The translations under genes and the position numbers were made by a program. A model generated the notes under the pieces. That model made no database searches. It saw only the letters and a program-made list of their open reading frames with translations, and was not told the origin of the DNA. This document shows positions 34,827-46,031 of a stretch of DNA of 64,000 bases, piece after piece; within the stretch, counting starts at the first letter, position 1; each line of letters begins with the position of its first letter. The DNA lies in contig CM025856.1 of assembly GCA_003952965.2 (NCBI GenBank), positions 6,372,660 through 6,436,659 on the forward strand. Reading direction: 5' to 3'. This DNA is from Morella rubra (Eukaryota > Streptophyta > Magnoliopsida > Fagales > Myricaceae).

Positions 34827-34864
34827 TTAAGTAATTCATAAACACCAATCATTGGAACTTGACT

Positions 34865-35515
34865 TTAAGCCCAGCTGATAGGTCCTATCCCATTCAAGAT
34901 TGTGCATTCGGAGTTGAACGTCAGTTCGACTTGTGTCCATCCATACCTGAAAAAAATTTGGCAGCATCTCCCCCAGTCCCCAAGTACACGCACCAGCGTT
35001 GGGGCAAACGTCATCAACGATAGTTGTATGACGTCATACACCAATGCTAGTAGTATACCCAGAAGACAAAAGGTAGATGATACCGAATTTCCTCCAAGAC
35101 TGGACAGGACACAAGTACCGAACTCGTCCAACCACGAATACACAATCTCAAACTGTCCATATTGTGGACAATTCAAGGGTTATTACGCGATAAACGCATA
35201 TTTATCGCCCTAACCCTTGAACGGGTCTAAGGGTACACACATTATATCCCAAAAATAAACTCAAACATAACAAGTCAAAAACACTCCAATATTCATCCTC
35301 CATGCTTCTCAAACTCCATAATTTATTTCCAGAACTCAAGCACTTCAATAATCAAACATTAAATATATAACTCAAATACTACACATGCATCAATAATAAA
35401 AAAACACTCCTATAATCATCCTCCAGTCTTCTCAAACTTCATGATTCATTTCAAAACTCAAGCACTTAAATAATTAAACATGTAAATAGAATAAATGCTA
35501 CACAAGGTCAATAAC
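34865..35515. other. CACTA internal non-coding stretch
   Basis: No domain is recognised. It contains a short direct repeat of about 45 bases ('atcctccatgcttctcaaactc' near 35292 and 'atcctccagtcttctcaaactt' near 35418). Confidence 0.4.
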
Positions 35516-35524
35516 TTGCAATCT

Positions 35525-37105
35525 GCCCTACCAGCGATCGATCGGTACTATTGACGATCGATCATCGAACCTCCATCTAACAAACGATCGATCGTCCGAA
35601 AATGGCAATTGATCATGACTAACCAGATCGATAAATAACTTGCCAAGCCTCCCAACACACTCAAATCCACGCCTAAAACACTCCCAAATCATCCTCATGT
35701 AATACTCATTCCAATATACATATTAAAAATACTCTAATAAGCTCTAATCATCACAAATCATAACAACAATACCCACAAATAGACAAATAAAAAAAATACC
35801 AAATAACCAACCAAATCATTCCTAAATCGTAGTGTAGGTTGATTCAATTACCTCTTGCACGAAATGCAGACCAAAACGAACCAAATCCACACCAAAATCT
35901 CACAAATTTCGCCCAAATTTTTCAATATTCACCCGGTTAAAAAACCAATGAATTTGAGCTTGGGCTTAATCTTAAGCACTTCTAAACACTCTCTCAACTA
36001 AAAGGACGGTGTTTTGGCAAAGTTTAAGGGGAAAATAGCTCCTTGCCGCAAGCCTCTGGTCTCCTCCTTGCCGTGGGTGTATTTTTGCTTCACCAGGCCT
36101 TAGAGCATTCTGGCATTTCAAGCTCGATAAACACCGATCGATCGGTCCTTAGCGATCAATTGCCTTGTCAACTTTAAAATTTTGCTAAGTTTTACAACCG
36201 ATCGATCGATTACAAACTTATCGATCAATCGGTACGTTGTTAAAACGACGACGCATGAGCATCGATCGTACCAATTGCGATCGATTGGTCTTGAAATATT
36301 AAACGACATCCCTTAACCGATCGAACATCCGACCATCACGATCCATCGGTACCAAAATATTAAACGACACCGTTATTGACCGATCGATCGCACTACTATG
36401 CGATCGATCGGTTAACCTAATTATTAAAAAATGGTTTTTAACCTAACAAATGACTTAATTATTAAAATTAATTTACTTATAATGTCATATTAATACATAC
36501 CTCATACTGATAACTTATAATCATGTGCTAAATAAGCGTTATGTCACTAGTTTATAACATCTTAATACCTTACTCATACTAACACTAACAAAATGCATCT
36601 ATGATGCAACATGTACAACTTATACATGCTTTCTTAAATATTAATGATGTGTACTTGATATATTTTTATGTAATCTAAATACATCCTAACATACTTTGTT
36701 AATATATATTTTTATGTTTCTAATCATTTAAACTCACATTATTTAATAAAATTATGGTTAGAAGTAAGATTAGTGTGACGATCGATCGATGGATAACACC
36801 GATCGATCGGCATTCGTGCTTAAAAAGACGTCGTGCTAACCGATTGATCGCCTTGTTGACGATCGATCGTTTATTATACACAAAACGATGACGATAACAC
36901 TGATGGATCAGTGTACTGTTAACGATCGATCGGTCACTTCACTTATCGATCGATCGGTACATGCAAAGGAAACAACGACGCATAACAACGATCGCTCGTT
37001 CTGTCACATACCGATCGATCGTTATATTTAATGATCGATCGTTTAGATATATATACAACGCCGTGCTTTAACGATCCATCGGTAATGGTACCGATCGATC
37101 GGTGA
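35525..37105. repeat. Internal GATCGATCG palindrome cluster 2
   Basis: About fourteen exact GATCGATCG by eye, in three groups (35530-35640, 36130-36420, 36775-37100), with many near matches. Subterminal repeats are expected near element ends, so a dense cluster about 2.6-4.1 kb inside the right end is unusual and could mark the fossil end of a nested relative. Confidence 0.7.
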
Positions 37106-37409
37106 TCCTAAATTTTAAAAAAAATGATTTCTTGTTAAATTCTTATATTACTTATTTGATCAACCACTTATTTCGTTATTTTTGCCGACCAAAGGTATTT
37201 GGTCATTTTACGTATCTAAGTGTCGGGAAAGAAATACAAATAAAAAAACACATAAACTGTAATCAAAGTTACTGCATATCCACAAATAAACAGAAATGTC
37301 TCAAATACGTAAATAAAAAAACAAATCCAAATAAATACATATGTCTCAAACAGATAAATAAAACCATAAATCCAAATGTATGTCCCAAATAGATAAAAAA
37401 AAATAACAT

Positions 37410-38270
37410 AAAAATATATCAACGTCGAACAGCATCACGTCATTAGGAATATCTCCGGGAATCCTCTGTGGATTTGCCTCTGTCTTGAAATCATCCAGAG
37501 TCTTCTTAATTTCTTCCAACTGCTCACTGACATCGCCATATGAGCCACGACCGACTTGTTGCGCAACATTTCACAGTGCACTCCCCTTCGAAGGCGGTCC
37601 GAAGCTCCTTCATCTCCTCCTCCAATGACTTCACCTACCCCTCAAGAGGCTGTAGAGCGGCCTTCACAGTCGCGCTGACAAGGCTGTCGAGGTCGCAAAT
37701 AGCTGGGCCACCCAAGAAGAGGCACTGCAGGCGCTCGTCTCGAGAGGTGCCTCTGAACTGATGTCGAAGGTCGTGTTGCCTCCTCTGCCGCTGCTGCTCT
37801 ACGAGCAAACCGTCGAGTCAATGCCCCTCTTGCCCCTTGCTCCTAGACAAGGTGAACTTGTTCAGCGCACTCATAACCCCCTTACGAGTCTCCTTGACAG
37901 CAATCACGACACCTTGAGAAATGAGGAACTGAGTCAGAAACACACCGTATGGGAGGCTATATTCCTTAATTCCCAAGCCTCATCCATAATCAGCTCAACA
38001 AAAACTATCTGCTGACCCAGTAAGAGCATGCACTGAGCTCTCGTGAACGGGCACTCGGTAGAATGAGTTCTGCCATCGACGTTCATCGTCCAGATAAGGT
38101 GCAAAATCCACCAAAACACACTGAACTCACTCTGCTTGATTATGCTACCAACCACTGCAGAGGTCTTCCCCGTCATCAGCGTCCACAGGTCTTGCTCTGG
38201 TCCTTTACTCATCCGTCAGGGAACCGCTGGGAATCAAGGGGTATCAGGCTGAGGGCAGCGTAGGAACTAG
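37410..38270 (-). pseudogene. Transposase_32-type plant transposon protein fragment inside the CACTA
   Basis: The minus strand, 38212-37934, reads PEQDLWTLMTGK, then SEFSVFWWILHLIWTMNVDG, then RAQCMLLLGQQIVFVELIMD. This matches the second half of the putative plant transposon protein domain (W..L.....; H.T.....RA.LL..L..G..I.V...I). The frame continues with a stop into SQGVVIAVKETRKGVM and a basic/acidic tail with a coiled-coil-like segment (VKSLEEEMKELRTAFEGE, about 37630-37580). The first half of the domain is missing. A piece of the same type, but the opposite half, lies at 23651-24410. Role unknown. Confidence 0.5.
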
Positions 38271-38279
38271 GTAATGACG

Positions 38280-39475
38280 TCTACGTTTGGAGTTTTAGCA
38301 ATCTATCGGTAAATGCTAATGACCAATCACTAAAAAACGATCAATCGGTCGAGTGTACTGGTTGATCACTACTTTTTAAACGACGTGTTTCATTGCATAG
38401 ACGATCGATCGTCCATGCAATAAAACACACAGTACCACTATGCAATTAATTGCCAACAAGGAGATCAATTGCTACTTCGTTAAAACACTACGTTTCAATA
38501 TCAAGCTTACCGATCGATCACTTTGGTATAACAGATCGATCGACCGAGACTTCTTAAATGCATAGCATCAAAGATCGATGATCGGTCACTAAAGTGATCG
38601 ATCTATCATTAATCGAAACACACCATTTTGTGAGCCAATTGATCGGTTCCTAACAAAACAACACTGATAGATCGTCTAGTTTAGACGATCGATCGTTTGA
38701 CTCAACATCTACATAACGATCGATCGGCCTCAACAGGCGATTGATCATCACGAGGACGAAAATGCACTGATTATATAAAACTCCAAAACACGCCTAAAAT
38801 CAACCTAAACTCCAAAAATATATATCAACACTAAAATAAATACATTTTATTGACCTAAATGGATGATATAGCAAATTAAAAAACGTAAACTAAAAACTCA
38901 TTTAAAACCGCTTAATATCGCTTAAAAAATAACATAACTATGTACCTTTGATGTAGATGATAATAGGAGATGATTCCACGCACTTTGGAGGACAATGCAG
39001 CACAAAATGGCTCCTTAAAGTTTGAGACGATTCGAGAAATTTTGTGGAGAGATAACCGGTAAAAATGACTTCGGCGGTTTCATATAATCCTTCTCGACAA
39101 TCAATCGTTAATGATGAACCGATCGATTGCTTGCTCTTTCACACACGGCGTTCTCCCATTCGCTGTAGTCACAATCGATTGCTACATTAACGATTGAACG
39201 TGGATTCAAAAAAATGACGATTATGCTTACCGATCGATCATATACATTACGATCGATCGTCGCTTCGCAGTTTTCGACGGTTACGCTAAACGATCGATCG
39301 TTTGTTTAAACCGATCGATCGCTTATCAAAACCACATGCTGATTCGTAATCGATCGATCGGTAATCGTGACGAAGTAAATTTGTCGCCAAAAGACTTCGC
39401 ATATAGTGACGGAGCTTCTCGTCACAAAAGCAACGATCGATCGTAAGTCACCGATCGATTGTTGTGTGACGAAAT
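38280..39475. repeat. CACTA subterminal palindrome cluster 3 (GATCGATCG)
   Basis: About nine exact GATCGATCG by eye (for example 38402, 38533, 38691, 38718, 39251, 39291, 39312, 39436) plus degenerate forms. From about 39370 to 39660 it grades into the TTTTAGTGACGAAA-type terminal motifs. Confidence 0.72.
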
Positions 39476-39679
39476 TTTTCGTCACCAAAAAATTATCTTT
39501 TAGTGACAAAAACTTTATTTCATCACAGATAAGACTTTTAGTGACGAATTTGGTGACAAAAATATTTTCATCACGAAAAACCCTTCTTTTTTGAATAAAA
39601 TATCATTTCTTCACTAAAAATAGACTTTTAGATTTCGTCACCAAGAATTTCATCACTAAAACTCACTTTTCTAGTAGTG

Positions 39680-39682
39680 TAA
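39680..39682 (+). repeat. 3-bp TSD (TAA) of the large CACTA, right
   Basis: Matches 28765-28767. Confidence 0.8.
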
Positions 39683-42600
39683 CATAAAAAGCATAATGAG
39701 CAGGGCCCTCAGAGTACAACTCTGGTGCAAAATTCTGACAGTGTAAGAGCCCCCCACGCTCTCTTACCTTTGCATCCCTACGTGTTTCAACTGAAGCTTT
39801 AATGTAGCTCCATCCTTCCAAATTATTTGACCGTTCCAAAAACTGATTAGCCGGAATATACACTCCAAATCCAATTGATCCAAGTGAATAGTCTTTAAGT
39901 GCACGAAGAACTGGGGGTAATTTTAGAATACCTTCATCAGTCTCAAAGTGATAAACAAACTCAACAAACTGGACATAATCAGTCGAGTGCCACCAACACT
40001 TTTAGAATTCGATTTCTCTTGCTCATGGGCATTCATAAACAAGAAAATGGGAATATCCATACCACTTGCTATTGTTGTCAGAGGCCCCATGTATCTCAAG
40101 TGTTGTACAAGAATCAATACCCCTAATATAGTAACACTCGGTGGGAAATCTAGGTCCCAACCAAGAGCCACACATTACGCTTGAAGAAAAATGATTGCTA
40201 ACCAATAAAATACAAACCAAAGATCTTGTCAATATTACACAATAATAACTTTTGGTTGTTTTAAAGAAAGAGACTCACCGCATCACTTTCTGTGATCTGT
40301 AAAATATAATCACTTTCTTCACCCAAATTTCTAAGATAGTAAAGTCTGCCACCATAATCGATACAGAAGGCCCCAATGGAGTCATCGTTAATCATCTCTA
40401 TTCCACGAATAGGGCATGTATTGGACCCATACTTCGGTATTGTAAAAAGCTTAGGGAATTTTATAACGGTTCTCCCGACAAAAAACTACTCTAGATATTC
40501 CTCAACACTCAAGTCAAGTCTTGAGCAACCAGATAAATCGAGAACTTTAAAAGATGGCAAACTACAAATGACACTCGGAAAGGTTGAAATTCTTTTGCAA
40601 CCATGCAAGGAAAATATAGTAAGACAAGGTAAACACTTGAATGATAAGGGTAATTGTTCAATGGCAGTCCCATCCAAATAAAGTATCCGCAAAGATGTCA
40701 TATTTCCTACAATATTACAGAACTTGTTCAGTCTTGAACCACTAGAAAAGATACAAATAGTCAAGAGATTCTAACTGATCTTGTCAGGAAGTTTTTAAGA
40801 CATTTGCAACCATGTAAATTCAATTGTCTAAGTCGTTTGAGAACTCCAATGGATGTGTGTACCTTAGACAGACTAGTACAACCTTCAAGATCAAGTATCT
40901 CAAGATTTGGGACTCCAGTAAAGTCTGGTATCTCCATCAAGCTCTTAGAGCCACTAAGGTCAAAGCGTTTCAAGTTGCCTAAACTCTGGTATAAATCAAA
41001 AAATAAAACATGAGTAAACTTATCTTAAAAGAAGATTAAGAATAAACATGTGACTGAATAAAAGTACTACCTTTATTCCCTTCCAAAGTTTTTTGATGTG
41101 GCTACAAGGCATGTTAAGTTGAACAAGATGGTCTGAATGGAAATTGGTCGGCAAGGATTTCAATGGGAACCCCAACCAGTCCATCACACGTAACTCATTG
41201 GTTGGCATGGATCTTAAAAGATCACAAGGCATAGCATGCTGCATAAGTACTTGTCATGAAGTTTAGAAAAGTTCTCAACAATATCCATATTGCCAATCTT
41301 AAGAATTCTTAATTTTTCATCATCGAGAATGCTTTAACATTAACTTCTTTGCAAGTTGGTAAGTTTAAGGAATATGCCTTCAACCACATTAGTTCCCTAG
41401 TAGCAAGGACAATGGAATTGTTTTAGTGGAGATACTTGAAATAACAAATAAGAATTTAGAATGACAGTATGCATTTTTAGATGATGTCACAACTAGTTCA
41501 CTTACAGTATTATTTTTCAGTACATGAATGATGTCCTCATAATGCCATAATCTACTACGTCGACCAGGCTCTTCAGGAGATTCTTGGTAAACTATTTCTT
41601 GACCCATTTTTTGTAGAAAATCATGGATTCTCAATCTTCTAGAAGAGATTGTTATAAGAGACTTCTCCATTAGAACATAAATATTGATATATGGATAATA
41701 ACCACAACTTTGTAGTATATCCATCAAAATGTGATCAAGGACCTCTCCTTTAAAGAAACATGCAATATCCAAAAATAACTTTTTCTGCAAATCTTCCAAT
41801 CCATCAAAACCTATTTGAAGCACATCAATAATTCCTCTATTGGGTTTTGCTTTTAGTTGATCGCAAGCACTTTTCCATGCATTTGTTGTCCTACCGAACA
41901 AGGAGGAACCTAAAATTTTAAGAGCTAAAGGAAGGCCTTGAGCATAATTCATAAAATCCTTAGATAAATCAACATAATTTTCTTCAGGATAGGGTTTCTT
42001 GAATGCATACAAGCTAAAGAGTTGCAAAGCTTCATCATTATTTAACTCCTTTACCTTATATATTCCATCCACCCCATACATTTTCAACAAATGACTATCT
42101 CTGCTTGTTAAAAGGATTCTACTTCCCTGGACCAAATCAATCATGACTCCCTACTAATGCTTTTAGATGTTTTCTTCATCCACATCATCAAGGACAATAA
42201 GGACCCTCCTATTATGTAGAATGCTCTTTATAATAATAGTTCCCTCACATTCATCCCATATATGTATTTCTCTTTGCATGAGGATCTTCGAAAGTAGTTG
42301 TTTTGCAAAGAAACTAAACCCCAATTTATAGTTTCTTCTCTAATACAAGCAATAAAGCTGCTAGCTTCGAAGTGATATGAAACTCTTTCATAAATAACTT
42401 ATGCAAGAGTTGTTTTACCAACTCCACCCATTCCATGAATCTCTATAAAGCGAACATCATCTGACCAATATTCAGTAGGTTTCATTTCTTCCACACGGAT
42501 TCTATACCAACAAGCTTGTTCGAAATACTTGAGAAGTTACGACTCAATCCATAAAATATTCATTAACTCTTGTCTGAACAAAAGGTAGGATAATTAGTTT

Positions 42601-43873
42601 TATACAGAGAGTAATAGCTTGGTGTGAAGTAACTATTAATGTTATAATGTACAACAAATAAAGAGGCTATAGTCTCTGCCATACCAATACAGATCAGGTT
42701 CTAATTTCCAATCTACCCACAATGGAACCCCTTTACACCATTCTTTTTTGGCATTGGACTTTGCTTAGCTAGATATGGTTAGAGGCACTTACTATATCAC
42801 TTTTTTACGTTTCTTCTCTCACTTTATATGTGGCTTTTAGCTTCATCTAGAAAAAAAAATTCAATTTTTTGGTCTTCATTGCTTGAGTTACTTGTTTTCT
42901 ACAAAATCTACTTTAGTGGTGATGAAGCCAATATTCTGTTCATAGTGAAGATAGTCTTAGAAGAAGAAAAAATTGAAAAAGAAAAGAAACATGTATTTGT
43001 CCTACAAATATACAGAGACATTCTATTTTCTTAGTGGTAGATTTGAACAAAATATAAGTCGTACTAAGAAGAATGGTTAAAAATTTCTTTAGACAAGTGC
43101 TTCTAAAAATTTTGAATTATTTTTTGGTTGAGACTATGCAAAAGCTCTTGAACCAAAGTCCAAAAGTCCGTAATGTTTTGAGAATTCAATATGATTGGGA
43201 AGCGAAAAACTATTTTTCATTTTGATCCTTAGAAGACTCAATCAAGTTCTACAGTATGGCAAAGTATATGCTAAGGCCATAATTTAAAAACTTGATAACT
43301 TTCCTAAGGTATCCAACTTTGCTACATTTTCATGGACAAGAAGAAAAGACTAAATATATATAGATGGTACCTATCATGTACATGCCATCCAGATATACGA
43401 CCCACTTCTCTCAAAGCAACTATCCCCTTTTGCATCTTCTTCATGTCCACCTCAAGGTCTTCTTCATGGCCAACAAGATCTATTTCTAAAGCCCTGGTCT
43501 GGTTTCATACATTAGAGGGATCCACATGATAGAAAACAAGCAAGATTGTGAGTGTTATTTTTCTCTTGCATTCAACGATCTTAGCTAGTTCAAACAAGCA
43601 CCATTTAGAGTTTGCATAGTTCTTTAAGATAACTGTGATGGCATATCGAGATTTTTGTATTGCTTTCAAGAGCTCTTGAGAGATCTATTTTCCTTGCTCA
43701 AGTATTTCATCATCTTTAAAAATAGTAATACCTTTGCATTTTAAAGCAAGACACAAATGATCTATAAAGCTATTGCGAGTGTCTTTGCCACAAAAATTGA
43801 GGAAAATGTCGTGAGTCCACAGATGTGTTGAAGAAGAAGATGATGAGACTTTTTGGGTGCTTATAGATGCCAT
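39680..43873 (-). pseudogene. TIR-NBS-LRR (TNL) disease-resistance gene relic, interrupted by the CACTA
   Basis: TNL proteins are intracellular immune receptors. On the minus strand: the TIR domain (HDIFLNFCGKDTRNSFIDHL, then GITIFKDDEILEQGK-stop, 43820-43685) continues to about 43330. The NB-ARC P-loop is GMGGVGKTTLA-stop-VIYE (about 42435-42390), kinase-2 is VLIVLDDVDEEN (frame-shifted, about 42210-42175), then GSRILLTSRDSHLL (42125), GLPLALKILGSSLFG (41935), LFLDIACFFKGE (about 41780-41740) and the MHD-equivalent RIHDFLQKMGQEIVYQESPE (41625-41570). LRR pieces follow: LRVMDWLGFPLKSLP (41190), LVQLNMPCSHIKKLW, LMEIPDFTGVPNLEILDLEG (40930-40870) and MTSLRILYLDGTAIEQLP (40700). Post-LRR C-JID-like sequence (WLGPRFPTECYY; MYIPANQFLERS) runs to the CACTA. 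Stops in the TIR domain and P-loop, plus frameshifts, show it was already damaged or decayed afterwards. Confidence 0.9.
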
Positions 43874-43899
43874 TGAAGACTTGCTAATAGATGCAATTG

Positions 43900-44124
43900 A
43901 GACTGTCCGAACTAACGGAAAATTTTAACGGGAGGTGCAAAGTGTCTAAAATCAAAAATTGGTGGGTGCAATGTGATAAAAAAAATATTTATGGTGAAAA
44001 GTGTTAATATCCCATATTTGATGGTGTGGCAATGTCCAATATCTGAAAATTAGCCTATCCGATGTAGGTGCCCGTTATGGCCATAACAGGCACCTACACC
44101 GGGTTTGAACAACCCTACATACAC
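43900..44124. other. MULE-related fragment with a 36-bp palindrome
   Basis: 'ggaggtgcaaagtgtc' and 'ggtgggtgcaatgtg' (about 43931-43972) resemble the MULE-type termini seen at 10371 and 44374. A near-perfect palindrome lies at 44063-44098: TGTAGGTGCCCGTTATGG followed by its complement with one mismatch and no spacer. No coding frame is present. This region would be the promoter side of the resistance-gene relic. Confidence 0.45.
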
Positions 44125-44127
44125 CTG

Positions 44128-44352
44128 GGGCATGTTCGTTTTCATCATTTTTGTAGGATTTGAATCCTACTTTTATTTTTACAATCCAAACATCATAACA
44201 TACACGCATTTTTATACAACACTTTATTACTTTTTCTACACACACCAATCCCTTTCAACAACTTCTACACGCATTTTTATACAACTTTAACACCACCTAA
44301 ATATTCACAATTTCATCAGAATCCTAAAAAAAACATGAAAACGAACATGCCC
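44128..44352. mobile_element. Tourist/PIF-Harbinger MITE, 225 bp
   Basis: Perfect 18-bp inverted ends, GGGCATGTTCGTTTTCAT (44128-44145) and its complement (44335-44352), flanked by CTG at 44125-44127 and 44353-44355. A 3-bp CWG duplication is accepted for the PIF branch. The interior is AT-rich with a direct repeat 'acacgcatttttatacaac' (about 44202 and 44268). Confidence 0.85.
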
Positions 44353-44373
44353 CTGGTGTGCAAACATTCACAT

Positions 44374-44672
44374 ATGGGTAAAATACGCTTTTCGCTCACT
44401 GACTATTGGGGTTCTAACACTTTGCACCCTAAATTATTGATTTCATTACGTTTTGCCCTTCAATTATGAATTGTTTACACTTTGCACCCATAACTGTTAA
44501 TTTGGACGGAAATTGCTATTTTGATTCAGTGATGTGACCATTTTATCCCCATCATTTTTTTATCATTATGTTTTGTATGGGGATAAATTCGTCATTTCAC
44601 CGAACAAAAAAAATACAATTTTTGTCCAAATTAATAGCTGGGGATGCAAAGTGTAAACAATTGGTATTTAAA
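44374..44672. mobile_element. MULE-like MITE fragment
   Basis: The left part has 'cactttgcaccctaaattattg' and a second copy, 'tttacactttgcacccataact'. The right part (about 44628-44668, 'gtccaaattaatagctggggatgcaaagtgtaaac') is the reverse complement of the second copy. The terminal sequence resembles the MITE at 10371. No flanking duplication was found. Confidence 0.5.
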
Positions 44673-44891
44673 GAAAGCTAGGCAGTTATATTTTTAGCAT
44701 GCAAATCTCGAGTAGTTATTTGTTTTTTTGAGAAAAAAAAAACTCAAGCTGTTATTTTTTATCACCTCAAAATCCAAACAATGATTTTTAATTTTTTTCA
44801 AAAATTATTTTAAAACTATAAAAGGTGCACATAAAAATAATTTCGGCAGAATGACAGAAGAGTAACAAGTTTACACATAACTTTTACAATG
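44673..44891. other. AT-rich spacer, nothing recognised
   Basis: A and T runs only; no supported feature. Confidence 0.4.
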
Positions 44892-44894
44892 TAA

Positions 44895-45129
44895 GGCTGT
44901 GTTTGGTTTTGTCTAAAAAAATTTTCAAAAATTTTCTACAATCACTTTTTCATCAATTCCAATACTTCTTTACAAATTTCAATAACTTTTTACAAACTTC
45001 AACTTTTAACAAACTTTTTACAAAATCCAATAACTTTTAACAAATTTTTCACTAATCCCAAAAGAATCTACACTACCTCTAAAAAAAAGGAACACAAAAA
45101 ATGTTTTCAAAACCAAACCAAACATAGCC
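44895..45129. mobile_element. Tourist/Harbinger MITE, 235 bp
   Basis: The ends GGCTGTGTTTGGTTTTG and AAACCAAACATAGCC are inverted repeats. TAA flanks both sides (44892-44894 and 45130-45132), the standard Tourist duplication. The AT-rich interior has several 'aacttttaacaa' repeats. Confidence 0.85.
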
Positions 45130-45132
45130 TAA

Positions 45133-46031
45133 AGTTCTTCCACTGATGCACTTTGTACGAGTGTGGACCAAGGAAACTTACTACAAGAATTTTGGCTTGT
45201 AGCGGCAAGAGGACACGTCTCGTCATTACAGCAAATCCCATTTGTGGGTGCAATTGTTGTTTGGGCTTTAATTATTTATAAGGGATAAATACAATATAGG
45301 TCTATATGGTTTTGAAGAAAATCAATTTAGTCCCTAAACAAATTCTAGCATAAACCATGTCCCTTATGTTTGCCTCTGCTTTTATTTTGAGTTCTTTTAT
45401 CTATCCCGTTAACTTTTTTAATGACAAACTCGATTTAGCTTCGCCACACTACCCATTTTGCCAGCTCAGCCCACCACGTCGAAATGCACTGTTTGCCATT
45501 TGCCACAACCATGTTGAACGCACCCACCCACTTAGACGAAAAAAACACCCTGGCACTTGTAAATTCACGAAACCTTGGAACTTTCTCCTGAGCCCTAACT
45601 ATTACCCAATTTTGCAAATCACCCAGGATCAAACCCTATCTCCCAAGCCCTAGTCTTGGCATTGGAGGCCCGCCATTGACAATCTAGCATATATGACGAG
45701 TAGCTTACCAGTGAATACTGTGGACAATGTCACCGGCAGGATGTCGAACCGACCTCGGTGGACTGGCTGGCCAATGATATAAATGCTAGCCAAATAGATT
45801 ATTTATTTTTCTTTTTATATAGCAAGAGTGGGAGCATTAAATTTTGTCTGCACTCGTAAATATTGATCGTCCCCAGAACCTGCATAAAATTAATGTGAAG
45901 CTAGTCTAGATTGACATGAAAGAAGAGACTTATAGTGGATCGATTACTACCATGATATGTTCAGAATTTTCGATTATCGTTCGCTAGTTGGTAGGTAAAA
46001 TTACACTTTCATACACTAATTAACATACCGT
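45133..46031. other. Spacer with repeat scraps; no gene accepted
   Basis: At about 45181 'ctactacaagaattttggcttgtagcggc' resembles a CACTA-type start (ACTACAAGAA) without a partner. The 98-codon plus-strand frame at 45357-45653 lies in sequence of the 'aatttagtccctaaa' repeat type and has no recognisable domain. Confidence 0.35.

Larger units (their letters stand above)
28768..39679 (-). mobile_element. CACTA (En/Spm) transposon, about 10.9 kb, with two transposition genes
   Basis: Left terminus CACTACAAAAAAAATTGAC; right terminus, reversed, CACTACTAGAAAAGTGAG; flanking TSD TAA. Both genes read on the minus strand: a tnp2/TNPD-type transposase (34826 to 31560) followed by a Transposase_24-type gene (31458 to 29664). 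Subterminal zones combine TTTTAGTGACGAAA motifs with many GATCGATCG palindromes. A third palindrome cluster (35530-37100) and a Transposase_32-like fragment (37410-38215) lie between the genes and the right end. The length and gene order fit plant CACTA elements. The tnp2 gene has many stops, so the element is probably dead, although its ends remain recognisable. Confidence 0.9.

Noticed and set aside
45357..45653. 98-codon plus-strand frame as a gene
   Set aside because: No domain, no coding signature, and the sequence lies in the 'tttagtccctaa' class of non-coding repeats.
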